Shown here piece after piece: positions 8,203 to 16,868 of a stretch of DNA of 64,000 nucleotides (position 1 is its first letter; each line of letters begins with the position of its first letter). The notes beneath the pieces were generated by a model. It saw nothing but the letters and a program-made list of their open reading frames with translations. It did not search any database and was not told where the DNA came from. This DNA is from Paraburkholderia sp. BL21I4N1 (GTDB taxonomy: Bacteria > Pseudomonadota > Gammaproteobacteria > Burkholderiales > Burkholderiaceae), in assembly GCF_002973525.1 (NCBI RefSeq), contig NZ_PVEN01000005.1, positions 248,001 through 312,000 on the forward strand, written 5' to 3'. Position numbers and translations under genes: made by a program.

Positions 8203-11130
8203 CTAACGCGCACCCTCCAGCCGTTTTTTCATGGACGCGGTGAGACGCTGACGCGTCTTCGCGTAGTCGGTCCACGGATCGCGCTTGAGATCCGCCAGAC
8301 GCTCGTGCAGATTCTCGATGGTCCATTGATCGCCGGCCGTGGTCGAGGCAACTTCATCCCACGACAGCGGCACGGACACCCCCAACCCAGGACGCGCGCG
8401 CGCCGAAAAGGCGGCCACCGTGCTGGAGCCGCGGTTGTTGCGCAGATAGTCGACGAAGATTTTCCCTTTGCGATTTCGTGCGCCCATCTTCGCGCTGAAA
8501 TGCGTGGGCAGCGTGGCCGCCATGTGCTGCGCGACGGCTTGCGAGAAGCCCTTCACGTCGTCCCAGCCGGCCTGCTTCGCGAGCGGCACGACCACATGCA
8601 AGCCTTTGCCGCCGCTCGTCTTGCAGAACGACGCGAGGCCGAGTTCCTCGAGTAACGACCGGGTCAGTTGCGCGGCCTCGATCATGCGTTGCCAGTCGAG
8701 CGATGTGTCCGGGTCGAGATCGAACACCATCCGGTCGGGCTTCTCGATGTTCGACACGACGGCATTCCACGTGTGAAACTCGACCGTGCCCATTTGCGCT
8801 GCGCCGATCAGCGCCTTGAGCGTGTCGACAGTGATCAGCGGCGGATGACCGGGGTCGAGGCCGGGATGTTGCTCGACGTTCGGAATCGACAGTTTCTGGC
8901 TGTGCTTCTGAAAAAACAGCTCGCCGCCGATGTCCTCCGGCGCCCGTACCAGCGAGACCGGCCGGTCTTTCAGATGCGGCAGCATCCAGTCGGCGACGGA
9001 TTCGTAGTAGCGCACGAGGTCGATCTTGCGCGCGCCGCTGCTGTTGTCGATGATGCGGTCGGGGTGTGAGATGCGAACGTTGGCGACTTCCGCGGGGGAA
9101 GCGGCGGATTTGACGGGCCTGGCGGTGGCGGCTTTGGTCGCGGTTTTCGTTGCTGCGGTTTTCGTTGCTGCGGTTTTCGTTGCTGCGGTTTTCGTTGCTG
9201 CGGTTTTCGTTGCTGCGGTTTTCGTTGCAGCCGTCTTCGTCGCAGCACGCTTTTTCGGCGCAGCCTCCGACACGGTATCGGTTTGCTCTTGCACGTCGGC
9301 TCCTCGACGGGGGGCTTCCTTGACGATCTGGCGCGCCGGTTTGTCGTTGCGCAAACTCACGAACGACGCCTGTCGCACGATGCCATCGCCGGTCCACTCG
9401 GCGAAGTTGCACTCGGCGACGAGCACCGGCTCGACCCAATGCACCGCCGTGCGGCTGCGCTCGCGCGGCGCCGCGGCGAACGGCATGCGTTGCGTCTCGT
9501 GAGGGTCGAGTTGCTTCTTGAGCGAGCGCAGCAGCGCGGCATCGAAACCGGTGCCGACGCGTCCCGCGTAGCGCAATTGACCGTGGCCGTCGTAGACACC
9601 GAGCAACAGCGCGCCGAACGCCGCGCGACTGCCGGCCGGCTCCGAATAGCCGCCGATTACGAACTCCTGACGCCGCCGGCACTTCAGCTTGATCCACGAC
9701 GACGAGCGCCCCGCCAGATAACCGCTGTCGCGCCGCTTGCCGATGATGCCTTCCAGCGCCATATCGCAGGCGCTTTTCAGCAGGTCGTCGGCGCTGACCT
9801 CGAAGTTATTCGAAAAGCGCAGCACACTGTCGTCGAGCTCCTCCAGCAGCGCGCTCAGGATCGCCCGGCGCTGTTCGAGCGGCACGTCGCGCAAGTCGTA
9901 GCCGTTCAGAAAAGGCAGATCGAACAGATAGACGACGATGTCCTGAGGGCGATTCGCGTCGAAGGCGTTTTGCAGCGCCTGAAAGCTCGGCACGCCGCGT
10001 TCGTCGAGCACGACCGCTTCGCCGTCGAGCCACGCGCTGTTCACGCCGAGTCGTTCGAACGCCTTGACCTGCTTGCTGAATTTCGCGGTCCAGTCGTTGC
10101 CGGCGCGGGTGAATACCTGGATCTTGCCGGCTTTGGCGGTGGAGTCGATACGGGTCAGGATGCGATAACCGTCGAACTTGATTTCGTACGACCATCCTTC
10201 GCCCTGCGGCGCGCTGTCGATGAGCGTTGCCAGTTGCGGCTTGAGCGCTGCGGGCAAGCGGGCTTTGACGGCACCTTCTATCGACGGCGATTGGGCAAGC
10301 TCACGCAGCGACTGGGCGGTACGCGTGGCGACGATGTCGGGACGGTTGCTACGGTCATTTTTAGCGGGGCGAGCGTGCGAACGGCTGGCGCCGCTTTTTT
10401 CGGCGTATCTGGCGGAGCCGTTGCCGGCGCTTTTGCCGGAATTGTCGTCGAGGCCGAGACCCTTGCCCGCACCATCCCGCTTCGCCGTGGCGCGGCTTCG
10501 TGACACCGCCTTCGCTCCCTCACCTACTGAAGAAACAACTTCGCCGAGCACACTCCCCGGCTGCGCCGTCAGCACGTCGTACTCGCTTGCCTCGCGCGCT
10601 TCGTCGTCGCGCTCCTTGATGAGCAGCCACTGCTCCTTGTCGCCGCTACCGCGCATGTGGCTGCGCACCAGCGTCCAGCCGCCATGCAGCTTATCGCCAT
10701 CGAGTCTGAATTTGAGCTTGCCCGCCTCATAGGATCGAAGCGCCTCCTTCGCGCCGCCGAGCGGCTCCCACGTGCCACGATCCCAAACGATCACGGTCCC
10801 CGCACCATAGTTGCCGGGCGGAATCTCCCCTTCGAACGACCCGTACTCGACCGGGTGGTCCTCGACATGCACCGCGAGCCGCTTCACCGACGGGTCGAGA
10901 CTCGGCCCTTTCGGCACCGCCCACGACAGCAGCGTGCCATTCAGTTCGAGGCGGAAATCGTAATGCAGGCGCCGCGCATGATGCTCCTGAATCACGTACG
11001 ACAGCGCTTGATCTGCCTTGCGCGCGGCACGTTTTCCGGCGGTTCTCTTGCGACCGGCACGCGCGCCCGCAGGCTCCGGCGTTTCGTCGAAACGCCGCTT
11101 GCGGGTGTAGAGATCGAGTCGGTCTGTCAT
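8203..11130 (-). CDS. ligD: ATP-dependent DNA ligase D (end-joining ligase-polymerase)
   Basis: A 975-residue multidomain repair enzyme with the Pseudomonas-type order phosphoesterase-ligase-polymerase. Residues about 40-190 form the 3'-phosphoesterase domain (EHHARRLHYDFRLE, HVEDHPVEYGSFEG). The ligase domain has the adenylation lysine K318 in KFDG, and its OB-fold ends near residue 610. An Ala/Lys/Thr linker (about 629-664) is built from a 15-bp tandem repeat. The archaeo-eukaryotic primase-like polymerase domain fills 670-975, with the metal motif DLDPD near residue 801. LigD trims, fills and seals double-strand breaks held by Ku. The start at 11130 (MTDRLDLYTRKR) is preferred to an upstream frame. 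The ku gene ends 56 nt upstream. Confidence 0.97.
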   Translation of the reverse strand: MTDRLDLYTRKRRFDETPEPAGARAGRKRTAGKRAARKADQALSYVIQEHHARRLHYDFRLELNGTLLSWAVPKGPSLDPSVKRLAVHVEDHPVEYGSFEGEIPPGNYGAGTVIVWDRGTWEPLGGAKEALRSYEAGKLKFRLDGDKLHGGWTLVRSHMRGSGDKEQWLLIKERDDEAREASEYDVLTAQPGSVLGEVVSSVGEGAKAVSRSRATAKRDGAGKGLGLDDNSGKSAGNGSARYAEKSGASRSHARPAKNDRSNRPDIVATRTAQSLRELAQSPSIEGAVKARLPAALKPQLATLIDSAPQGEGWSYEIKFDGYRILTRIDSTAKAGKIQVFTRAGNDWTAKFSKQVKAFERLGVNSAWLDGEAVVLDERGVPSFQALQNAFDANRPQDIVVYLFDLPFLNGYDLRDVPLEQRRAILSALLEELDDSVLRFSNNFEVSADDLLKSACDMALEGIIGKRRDSGYLAGRSSSWIKLKCRRRQEFVIGGYSEPAGSRAAFGALLLGVYDGHGQLRYAGRVGTGFDAALLRSLKKQLDPHETQRMPFAAAPRERSRTAVHWVEPVLVAECNFAEWTGDGIVRQASFVSLRNDKPARQIVKEAPRRGADVQEQTDTVSEAAPKKRAATKTAATKTAATKTAATKTAATKTAATKTAATKTATKAATARPVKSAASPAEVANVRISHPDRIIDNSSGARKIDLVRYYESVADWMLPHLKDRPVSLVRAPEDIGGELFFQKHSQKLSIPNVEQHPGLDPGHPPLITVDTLKALIGAAQMGTVEFHTWNAVVSNIEKPDRMVFDLDPDTSLDWQRMIEAAQLTRSLLEELGLASFCKTSGGKGLHVVVPLAKQAGWDDVKGFSQAVAQHMAATLPTHFSAKMGARNRKGKIFVDYLRNNRGSSTVAAFSARARPGLGVSVPLSWDEVASTTAGDQWTIENLHERLADLKRDPWTDYAKTRQRLTASMKKRLEGAR
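9141..9245 (-). repeat. 15-bp tandem repeat encoding an AATKT pentapeptide linker
   Basis: Seven tandem 15-bp units. Units starting at 9141, 9156, 9171, 9186 and 9201 are identical (CGGTTTTCGTTGCTG), and the last two diverge slightly. Because 15 is a multiple of three, copy changes keep the ligD frame and only lengthen or shorten the basic linker between ligase and polymerase domains. Confidence 0.95.
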
Positions 11131-11186
11131 GGCGATGACGTCGTCGCGGTTGGAAGAATAGGCGCGAGTGAGGCCGGCCGTTGCCG

Positions 11187-12272
11187 TCAAGCGGCCGCGC
11201 GGCGTTTGCGCGCAGCCGATGCGGAGGTGGCGGTCGACGACGCGGTCTTCGACGTCTTCGCCGACTTTGATGTCGCACGACTTGCGCCGCCCGCACTACC
11301 GGTCCGACTACGCGCCGCACTCGTCGCGCTCTTCGCGCTCTTAGTTGCTGCCGCCCCACGCGTCGCGCGAGGTTTCTTGCGGGCCGGGGCGCTCACTTCG
11401 GCATCCGCATCGTCGTCCGCGTCGTCATCTTCATCGTCCGCGGCACGCCGGCGGCCGCCCGTCGGCGGCTTGCCCTTGCCGCGCCCCAGACTGCGTTTGA
11501 GCAGGTCGGACAGATCGAGAATATCGGCCGATCGACGCGACTCGCGCGGCGTTTCGACTTCCGTGATTTCCTCGGTCTTTCCCGCGCGGATCTTGCGATC
11601 GACGAGCGCCATGATGTCGTCGTGGAACGTGTCGTGATAGTTCGACGGATCCCATGCGTCGCTCATGTCCTCGATCAGCTTTTTCGCCATATCGAGTTCG
11701 CGCGTACTCACGCCGGCGGCTTTCATGCCGTCGGCCGGCAGCTTGAATTCGTCGAAGTCGCGCACCTCGGCGGCCCAGCGCAGCGTGTTGAGCGCCAGCA
11801 CGGGCCCCACGGGAATCAGCGCGGCGAGATGCTGCTTGTTATGCAGCACGACGTTCGCCACGCCGATCTTGCCGGTCGCCTTCATCGCTTCGCGCAGCAG
11901 CGCGTAGACCTTTTCCCCTTTGCGGTCCGGCGTCAGGAAGTAAGGCGTGTCGAGATAGAGGAACGAGATGGCCGGCGCGTCGACGAAGGCGAGAATATCG
12001 ACCGTCTGCGTCGATTCGGGATTCGCCGAGCGAATCTCGTCGTCCGACAGCACGACATACTTGTCCTTCTCGTACTCGAAGCCGCGCACGATGTTCTCGC
12101 GCGTCACGTCTTTGCCGGTGCGCTTATTGATCTGCTTGTAGCCGATCGGGTCGATCGTGCGTTTGTCCAGCAGATTGAAACCGACTTTCTCCGACTGCGT
12201 CGCCGGATATAACTGCACCGGCACGTGGACGAGGCCGAAGCTGATTGCGCCCTTCCAGATCATGTGTGCCAT
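11187..12272 (-). CDS. ku: Ku protein, non-homologous end joining
   Basis: A 361-residue bacterial Ku. The N-terminus MIWKGAISFGLVHVPVQLYPA is diagnostic of the family, and the Ku core (about residues 1-255) forms the homodimeric ring that threads DNA ends. The C-terminal third is an extended Lys/Ala/Ser/Arg-rich tail with an acidic patch (DDEDDDADDDADAEV). Such tails are known to add DNA binding and LigD contact. It ends 56 nt before ligD on the same strand, so the two probably form an operon. Basic-tail length varies widely between species, so its exact end is not informative. Confidence 0.96.
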   Translation of the reverse strand: MAHMIWKGAISFGLVHVPVQLYPATQSEKVGFNLLDKRTIDPIGYKQINKRTGKDVTRENIVRGFEYEKDKYVVLSDDEIRSANPESTQTVDILAFVDAPAISFLYLDTPYFLTPDRKGEKVYALLREAMKATGKIGVANVVLHNKQHLAALIPVGPVLALNTLRWAAEVRDFDEFKLPADGMKAAGVSTRELDMAKKLIEDMSDAWDPSNYHDTFHDDIMALVDRKIRAGKTEEITEVETPRESRRSADILDLSDLLKRSLGRGKGKPPTGGRRRAADDEDDDADDDADAEVSAPARKKPRATRGAAATKSAKSATSAARSRTGSAGGASRATSKSAKTSKTASSTATSASAARKRRAAA

Positions 12273-12645
12273 CGCCCGCTCCGTTGGCCCGAGAGCCTAG
12301 GTGAAGCAGGCGGCGTGCCACGGGGTGGCGCGGCATCCCGGCCCATGGAGTGGCGGCGCGGCGCGGCCTGCGTCGAGGTCCGAGCTGTAAGTCTTGCGTC
12401 AGACAGGCAAAAGCTACGGCTACGGTGGCTGGCCCTACGCTATGCGTCTTCTGCCGCCGGAGCTGCGAGGCCGGTCGCCGAGCTGCGGGGAGGCCGGCCG
12501 CTGAGCTGCGAAGCCGGTCACCGCATGACGACGCCGGCTGCGGCACTACGAAGCCGGCCGCTGCAATATGAAGCCGGCCACTGCATTACGACGCCGGCCA
12601 CTGCACTATGAAGCCGGCCGCCGCACTACGACGCCGGCCGCCGCA
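12273..12645. other. Intergenic region with repeat array, no gene seen
   Basis: The 373 bases between the ku start and the P450 stop hold no convincing gene. Both neighbours are on the minus strand. The right half is taken up by the 20-bp tandem repeat listed separately. The ku promoter should lie near 12280-12450, but I cannot pick out clear promoter hexamers in this very GC-rich sequence. Confidence 0.6.
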
Positions 12646-12669
12646 CTACGAAGCCGGCCGCTGCGGCGC
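12467..12669. repeat. 20-bp tandem repeat (minisatellite), about ten copies
   Basis: Ten units of about 20 bp share the core GAAGCCGGCCGCTGC and end in AxxACTAC-like sequence. Units start at 12467, 12490 (after a 3-nt GGG insertion), 12510, 12530, 12550, 12570, 12590, 12610, 12630 and 12650. Each carries a GCCGGC palindrome. The last two units run into the P450 coding end (stop at 12646), where the 20-bp period cannot keep a reading frame. Confidence 0.9.
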
Positions 12670-13899
12670 CTCAAGCGTCACCGGCACCGCGGCAAAGCCT
12701 CGAAACCGCACGCGCCCGCCGCGCGTCGGCTCACCGTCCAGCCGATAGTCTGGAAAACGCTGCACAAAACGGCCGATCGCAATCCGCGCCTCCAGCCGCG
12801 CGAGCGACAACCCCGCGCACTGATGGATGCCGAAACCGAACGCGAGGTGCCGGTTCGGTGCGCGACGAATATCGAACCGGTCCGGCTCCGCGAATTGCTC
12901 GGGATCGCGATTGGCCGCGCCGATGCACAACGTAACCGGCGTGCCGCGCGCGACCGCGACGCCGCCGATCTCGGTGTCGACCGTCGCCATCCGGTTGCCC
13001 AACTGGTTCGAACTTTCGAAGCGCAAACACTCTTCGACTGCGGACTCGATCAGCGACGGCTCCGCTAATAAAGCGTTGCGCGCCTCGGGCCAGTCGGTGA
13101 GTGTGACGAGGCCATTGCCGATCAGATTGGTGGTGGTCTCATGCCCGGCGTTCAGAATGAAAATGCAGTTCTGCAACAACTCCATCTCCGACAATTGCTC
13201 GCCGCCCTCCTCGCCTTGAATCAGACGCGTCAGCACGTCGTGCTGCGGGTCGCCCGGCTCGCGCCGCCGCCGCGCGACCAGATCGCGCAAATACGCGACG
13301 AATTCGTTCACCGCGCGATTACCCCGCTCGAGTTGCGCGTCGGTCAGCGACGGTTCGAGCGCGCCGAGTATCGCGAGCGACCAGTCGCGCAACGGCTCGC
13401 GTTCGGCGTGCGGCACGTCGAGCAGGTTGCCGATAATCTCGACCGGAATCGCGGAGGCGAATTCGCCGATCAGATCGATGCGCCCGCGCTCAGCCGCCGC
13501 GTCGAGCAGACCATCGACGAGACGCACAAGCCCCGGCTCCATCGCGGCGATCGCACGCGCGGTCAACGCCCCCGCGATCAGTTTGCGCACACGCGTATGA
13601 CGCGGCGGATCGTTGAAAACCAGGCTCGTTGTGTGATGCGCGTAGAGCGGCGAGTCGCCGTACTTCGGCCTGAATTCGATGGTTTTGTCGGAGCTGAACG
13701 TTTTCGGATCGCGATAGACCGCCTGAACGTCGCGAAACCTTGTCAGAAACAAGGAGCCGTCGGGCATGCGTCGGATCGGTTCGTGTGTGCGTAACGCGTG
13801 GTAGACCGGATAGGGGTCGGCGTAGAACGCGGGGTTCAGATGACGCAGATCGAAGTCGCGCGCGACGGTGGAGGGATCGCTGGCAATCGCCGGGGGCAT
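12646..13899 (-). CDS. Cytochrome P450
   Basis: A 417-residue soluble bacterial P450. The I-helix oxygen-activation motif is AGHETT, the K-helix ExxR is ECLR, and the haem-binding loop FGFGIHQCAG places the axial cysteine at C361. The sequence NDPPRHTRVRKLI is also typical of bacterial class I enzymes. The start at 13899 (MPPAIASDPS) has GGAGA upstream; the longer frame is arginine-rich and unlikely. No ferredoxin or ferredoxin reductase gene lies nearby, so redox partners must come from elsewhere. The substrate is unknown. The extreme C-terminus is encoded by the 20-bp repeat array, so its last residues may vary between strains. Confidence 0.93.
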   Translation of the reverse strand: MPPAIASDPSTVARDFDLRHLNPAFYADPYPVYHALRTHEPIRRMPDGSLFLTRFRDVQAVYRDPKTFSSDKTIEFRPKYGDSPLYAHHTTSLVFNDPPRHTRVRKLIAGALTARAIAAMEPGLVRLVDGLLDAAAERGRIDLIGEFASAIPVEIIGNLLDVPHAEREPLRDWSLAILGALEPSLTDAQLERGNRAVNEFVAYLRDLVARRRREPGDPQHDVLTRLIQGEEGGEQLSEMELLQNCIFILNAGHETTTNLIGNGLVTLTDWPEARNALLAEPSLIESAVEECLRFESSNQLGNRMATVDTEIGGVAVARGTPVTLCIGAANRDPEQFAEPDRFDIRRAPNRHLAFGFGIHQCAGLSLARLEARIAIGRFVQRFPDYRLDGEPTRGGRVRFRGFAAVPVTLEAPQRPAS

Positions 13900-14200
13900 G
13901 CGTTGTCTCCGAGAGGGGTTGCGCCTCATGGGTTTGTGTCGTTGCGCTTCGTGCGGCGCGTGGCGCGGGTGGCGCTTGCGTAGCCGCGGCGGCATTAATG
14001 GCTGCAACGATGAAAGAGGCGTCGTTCGATGCGCCAGTATGAACCGGGCGCTTCAGGATTGCACGGCGGATGCCTGGCGCCTCTCCGCTCGCGCCCGCGC
14101 CCGTCGGTGCTCCCCCGGACGCTCGCCGGCGACCCGTTACAATAGCGGGATTTTCCGCGCGCGCTGCGTCCCCGTCCTCTTCTGCGTCTCTGCGTCGTCC

Positions 14201-15040
14201 ATGAACCTCGTCATTCAAAGCCCCGCTGCTCTTTCCGTCGACCATCACAAAACGCTGATCGCGCTGGCGCGTGGCTCGCATGCCAGCCAGATCGACGCGA
14301 ACGCGCTTCGCATTGCCGGCGCCAACGTCGACCAGCGCGCCGATCTCGATGTCTATTGCGCGACCCATCGGCTGGATTACGCGTTTGTCGAACCCGGCCG
14401 CGAGTTGGCCGACTTCGGATTGGTTGCGATGGACATGGATTCGACGCTGATCACGATCGAGTGCATCGACGAGATCGCCGATTTCTGCGGCCTCAAGGCT
14501 GAAGTCGCCGCGATCACCGAAGCGTCGATGCGCGGTGAAATCAAGGACTTCAATGAGAGCCTGACCCGCCGCGTCGCCCTGCTGCAGGGTCTGGACGCCA
14601 GCGCGCTTGAACGCGTTTACGAAGAACGGCTGCAACTCTCGCCGGGCGCGGAACAGATGCTGGCGGGCGCCAAGGCCGCCGGATTGAAAACGCTGCTGGT
14701 GTCGGGCGGCTTCACGTTCTTCACCGAAAAACTGAAGCAGCGCTTGGGTCTGGATTTCATCCGCGCGAACACGCTCGAGATCGTGGATGGCAAGCTGACC
14801 GGCAAGGTGATCGGCGAGATCGTCAACGCTGACGTCAAAGCACGCACGCTGCGCGAGATCTGCACCCAGTTGAGTATCAAGCCGACTCAGGCGATTGCCA
14901 TGGGCGACGGCTCGAACGATCTGAAGATGATGGCCGAAGCCGGATTGTCCGTGGCATTCCGCGCTAAGCCGGTAGTGCGCGAAGCGGCTAGCGTAGCGTT
15001 CAACTACGTGGGATTGGATGGCCTGTTGCGGCTGTTCTGA
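14201..15040 (+). CDS. serB: Phosphoserine phosphatase
   Basis: A 279-residue HAD-superfamily enzyme that removes phosphate from O-phosphoserine in the last step of serine synthesis. The catalytic motif DMDST places the nucleophile at D78 and the general acid at D80. Motif II is VSGGFTFF, and the metal-binding motif III is MGDGSNDLKM. The first 70 residues correspond to the shortened N-terminal regulatory domain seen in betaproteobacteria. The ATG at 14201 fits this length; upstream sequence is open but unrelated. TACAAT at 14138-14143 could be a -10 box. It is divergent from the P450 gene. Confidence 0.95.
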   Translation: MNLVIQSPAALSVDHHKTLIALARGSHASQIDANALRIAGANVDQRADLDVYCATHRLDYAFVEPGRELADFGLVAMDMDSTLITIECIDEIADFCGLKAEVAAITEASMRGEIKDFNESLTRRVALLQGLDASALERVYEERLQLSPGAEQMLAGAKAAGLKTLLVSGGFTFFTEKLKQRLGLDFIRANTLEIVDGKLTGKVIGEIVNADVKARTLREICTQLSIKPTQAIAMGDGSNDLKMMAEAGLSVAFRAKPVVREAASVAFNYVGLDGLLRLF

Positions 15041-15112
15041 TGCATGAATGCTGGCGGATTCTTGCGAAATTCCGCCAGCCGGGACTCTGGCGACTTGCGT
15101 TGACCGGGTGGC

Positions 15113-15244
15113 TTATCTAGTTAGGAGATCGATAAGACATGTCGCGCACGTGAGTAGACCGGTGACACCCGCGAAGGTGCCGACCTGCACCACAAAGCGT
15201 TCGACGTTTTCGCTGGATTCGAAATAAGCGGCTATTGCCTTCAT
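15113..15244 (-). CDS. Possible 43-residue hydrophobic small protein
   Basis: A short minus-strand frame starting MKAIAAYFESSENVERF continues with a hydrophobic second half (VGTFAGVTGLLTCATCLI) and stops at TAA. GAGGT lies 7 nt before the ATG, a good ribosome-binding site. The second half could be a membrane segment with two cysteines. I know no family; the evidence is the ribosome-binding site plus a sensible composition. A 68-codon frame overlapping it at 15117-15323 lacks both features. Confidence 0.4.
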   Translation of the reverse strand: MKAIAAYFESSENVERFVVQVGTFAGVTGLLTCATCLIDLLTR

Positions 15245-15433
15245 ACGGACCTCGTTGAAAACCGCAGTCTAAATGACCTCCTATCTGAAAAAACCCATAA
15301 CGGATAGGCGTGAACGACGGCAAACAAAATAGCGGCGAAAGCGACCAGGAAAATCGATGTGCCGATCGTAGCGGCGCCGCGGCGCGCTGAACATTCGGCC
15401 GGATGGTCAGGTTAACTGGCTATCCTGACAAAC

Positions 15434-15468
15434 AAAAAAGCCCACCGGGAGCCTGTCCCGATGGGCTT
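15434..15468 (-). terminator. Terminator of metC
   Basis: On the minus strand a hairpin AAGCCCAT-CGGGA / TCCCG-GTGGGCTT (15438-15468) is followed by TTTTTTG. It lies about 50 nt after the metC stop. Confidence 0.85.
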
Positions 15469-15519
15469 GACCGTCCTTCAGAAATTCAGCGAACGGTTCG
15501 ATGGATACGGTTCAGGGGT

Positions 15520-16704
15520 TCAGGCCAAGGCCGCCAGACACTGCTCGATATCCGCGCGCAGATCCGCCGCTTCCTCAAGACCGATGTAGAAGCGCACCAG
15601 GGTACCGCGATGCGGCCATTCCCCGGCGGTACGCATCGACGCGACGTCGTACGGCATCACGAGGCTCTGCGCGCCGCCCCAGCTCCAGCCGATCGAAAAG
15701 AGTTCGAGCGACTCGCAGAACGTATCGATCTGCGCCGCGCCGTAGCGACCGTCGAACACGACCGAAAACAGGCCGCCCGCACCCGTGAAGTCGCGCTTGA
15801 AAAACTCGTGACCGGGGCAATCGGCTATCGCCGGGTGCAACACGGCAGCGATTTCAGGCCGCGTCTTCAGCCAGGTGGCGAGTTCGAGCGCCGCCCGGTC
15901 ATGCTGCGCGAAGCGCAGTTGCATGCTCGGCAGGCTGCGCAGAATCAGCGAGCAGTCGTCCGACGACACGCCGATACCCATGCGCATGCGCGCCGCCTTC
16001 AGCTTCAGATGCAGTTCGCGATCGACGGTAATCGTCGCGCCCATCAGCACGTCGCCGCCGCCCGACTGGTATTTGGTCAGCGCCTGCACCGAAATGTCGA
16101 CGCCGTGGTCGAACGGCCGGAAGCCGAGTCCGGCCGACCACGTGTTGTCGATCGCCGTGACGACGTTGCGCGCTCGCGCGACCGCCGTGATCGCCGGCAC
16201 GTCGGCCACTTCCATGGTCACCGAACCGGGCGCTTCGAGCCAGATCAGCCGTGTGTTCGGCTGGATCAGATCGGCGATGCCCGCGCCGATCAGCGGATCG
16301 TAATAGCGCACCGTGACGCCGAAATCGCGCGCCAGCCAATCGCCATGATCGCGGTTCGGCGAATAGACGTTGTCGGGAATCAGCACGTCGTCGCCCGACT
16401 TGATGAGGCCGAAATACACATTCGAAATCGACGACAACCCGGACGGCTGCAGCAGCGCGTGATTGCCCCCTTCGATGGCGGCCAGCCGCTGCGCCAGTAC
16501 CAGCGAAGTCGGCGTGGCGTGCAGGCCGTAGCGCCATTGCGCGTCGTTTTTCCAGTCGAGCGCGCGCATGGTGGCGAGATCGGGGAACACGACCGTCGAC
16601 GCGCGCGTGACCGGCATCGAAAACGACTCGAAGCCCGGCGTGAGCTGGTCCTCGGCACGCACGATACGAGTTTGCAGAGCACGTTTGAATTTGGATTGGG
16701 TCAT
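15520..16704 (-). CDS. metC: Cystathionine beta-lyase (PLP enzyme)
   Basis: A 394-residue Cys/Met-metabolism PLP enzyme. The pyridoxal-phosphate lysine is K211 in ALTKYQSGGGDV; other family marks are YGLHATPTS near the N-terminus, QPSGLSSISNVY, AIDNTWSAG and SLVMPYD near the C-terminus. The SLGG-type phrase expected of cystathionine gamma-synthase is replaced by SWGGAQSLV, which fits beta-lyase. It cleaves cystathionine to homocysteine, pyruvate and ammonia in methionine synthesis. It stands alone, with its own terminator. Closely related proteins can act on other C-S substrates, so specificity is inferred. Confidence 0.9.
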   Translation of the reverse strand: MTQSKFKRALQTRIVRAEDQLTPGFESFSMPVTRASTVVFPDLATMRALDWKNDAQWRYGLHATPTSLVLAQRLAAIEGGNHALLQPSGLSSISNVYFGLIKSGDDVLIPDNVYSPNRDHGDWLARDFGVTVRYYDPLIGAGIADLIQPNTRLIWLEAPGSVTMEVADVPAITAVARARNVVTAIDNTWSAGLGFRPFDHGVDISVQALTKYQSGGGDVLMGATITVDRELHLKLKAARMRMGIGVSSDDCSLILRSLPSMQLRFAQHDRAALELATWLKTRPEIAAVLHPAIADCPGHEFFKRDFTGAGGLFSVVFDGRYGAAQIDTFCESLELFSIGWSWGGAQSLVMPYDVASMRTAGEWPHRGTLVRFYIGLEEAADLRADIEQCLAALA

Positions 16705-16868
16705 GGTGAGATTCGGTGAAAGACAGACGGAAACGAAGAGTACGCGGTTTCAGGACAGCGACCGCAGCGGCCGCGGCCGGTGCGGTGTCGTCTCGTGCGC
16801 GGACTCGTGCACGCCTACGCGTACGGACGCGCTCACGCGCGGACGTCGAGGCCCGCGCGTGAGCGGAT

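Larger units (their letters stand above)
15041..15519. other. Intergenic region with a possible small gene and a terminator
   Basis: This 479-base stretch between serB and the convergent metC holds the 43-residue ORF at 15113-15244 and the metC terminator at 15438-15468, both on the minus strand. The rest shows lower GC than the flanks around 15255-15330 but no other ORF with a plausible start. Confidence 0.6.

Noticed and set aside
9283..10503. A 406-codon plus-strand open frame opposite ligD
   Set aside because: Antisense shadow of the LigD ligase domain, with an Arg/His-rich composition.
12467..12669. CRISPR array
   Set aside because: The repeat units abut without unique spacers, and there are no cas genes. 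It is a simple tandem repeat.
15117..15323. A 68-codon minus-strand ORF between serB and metC
   Set aside because: No ribosome-binding site and a random composition; the overlapping 43-residue frame is better supported.
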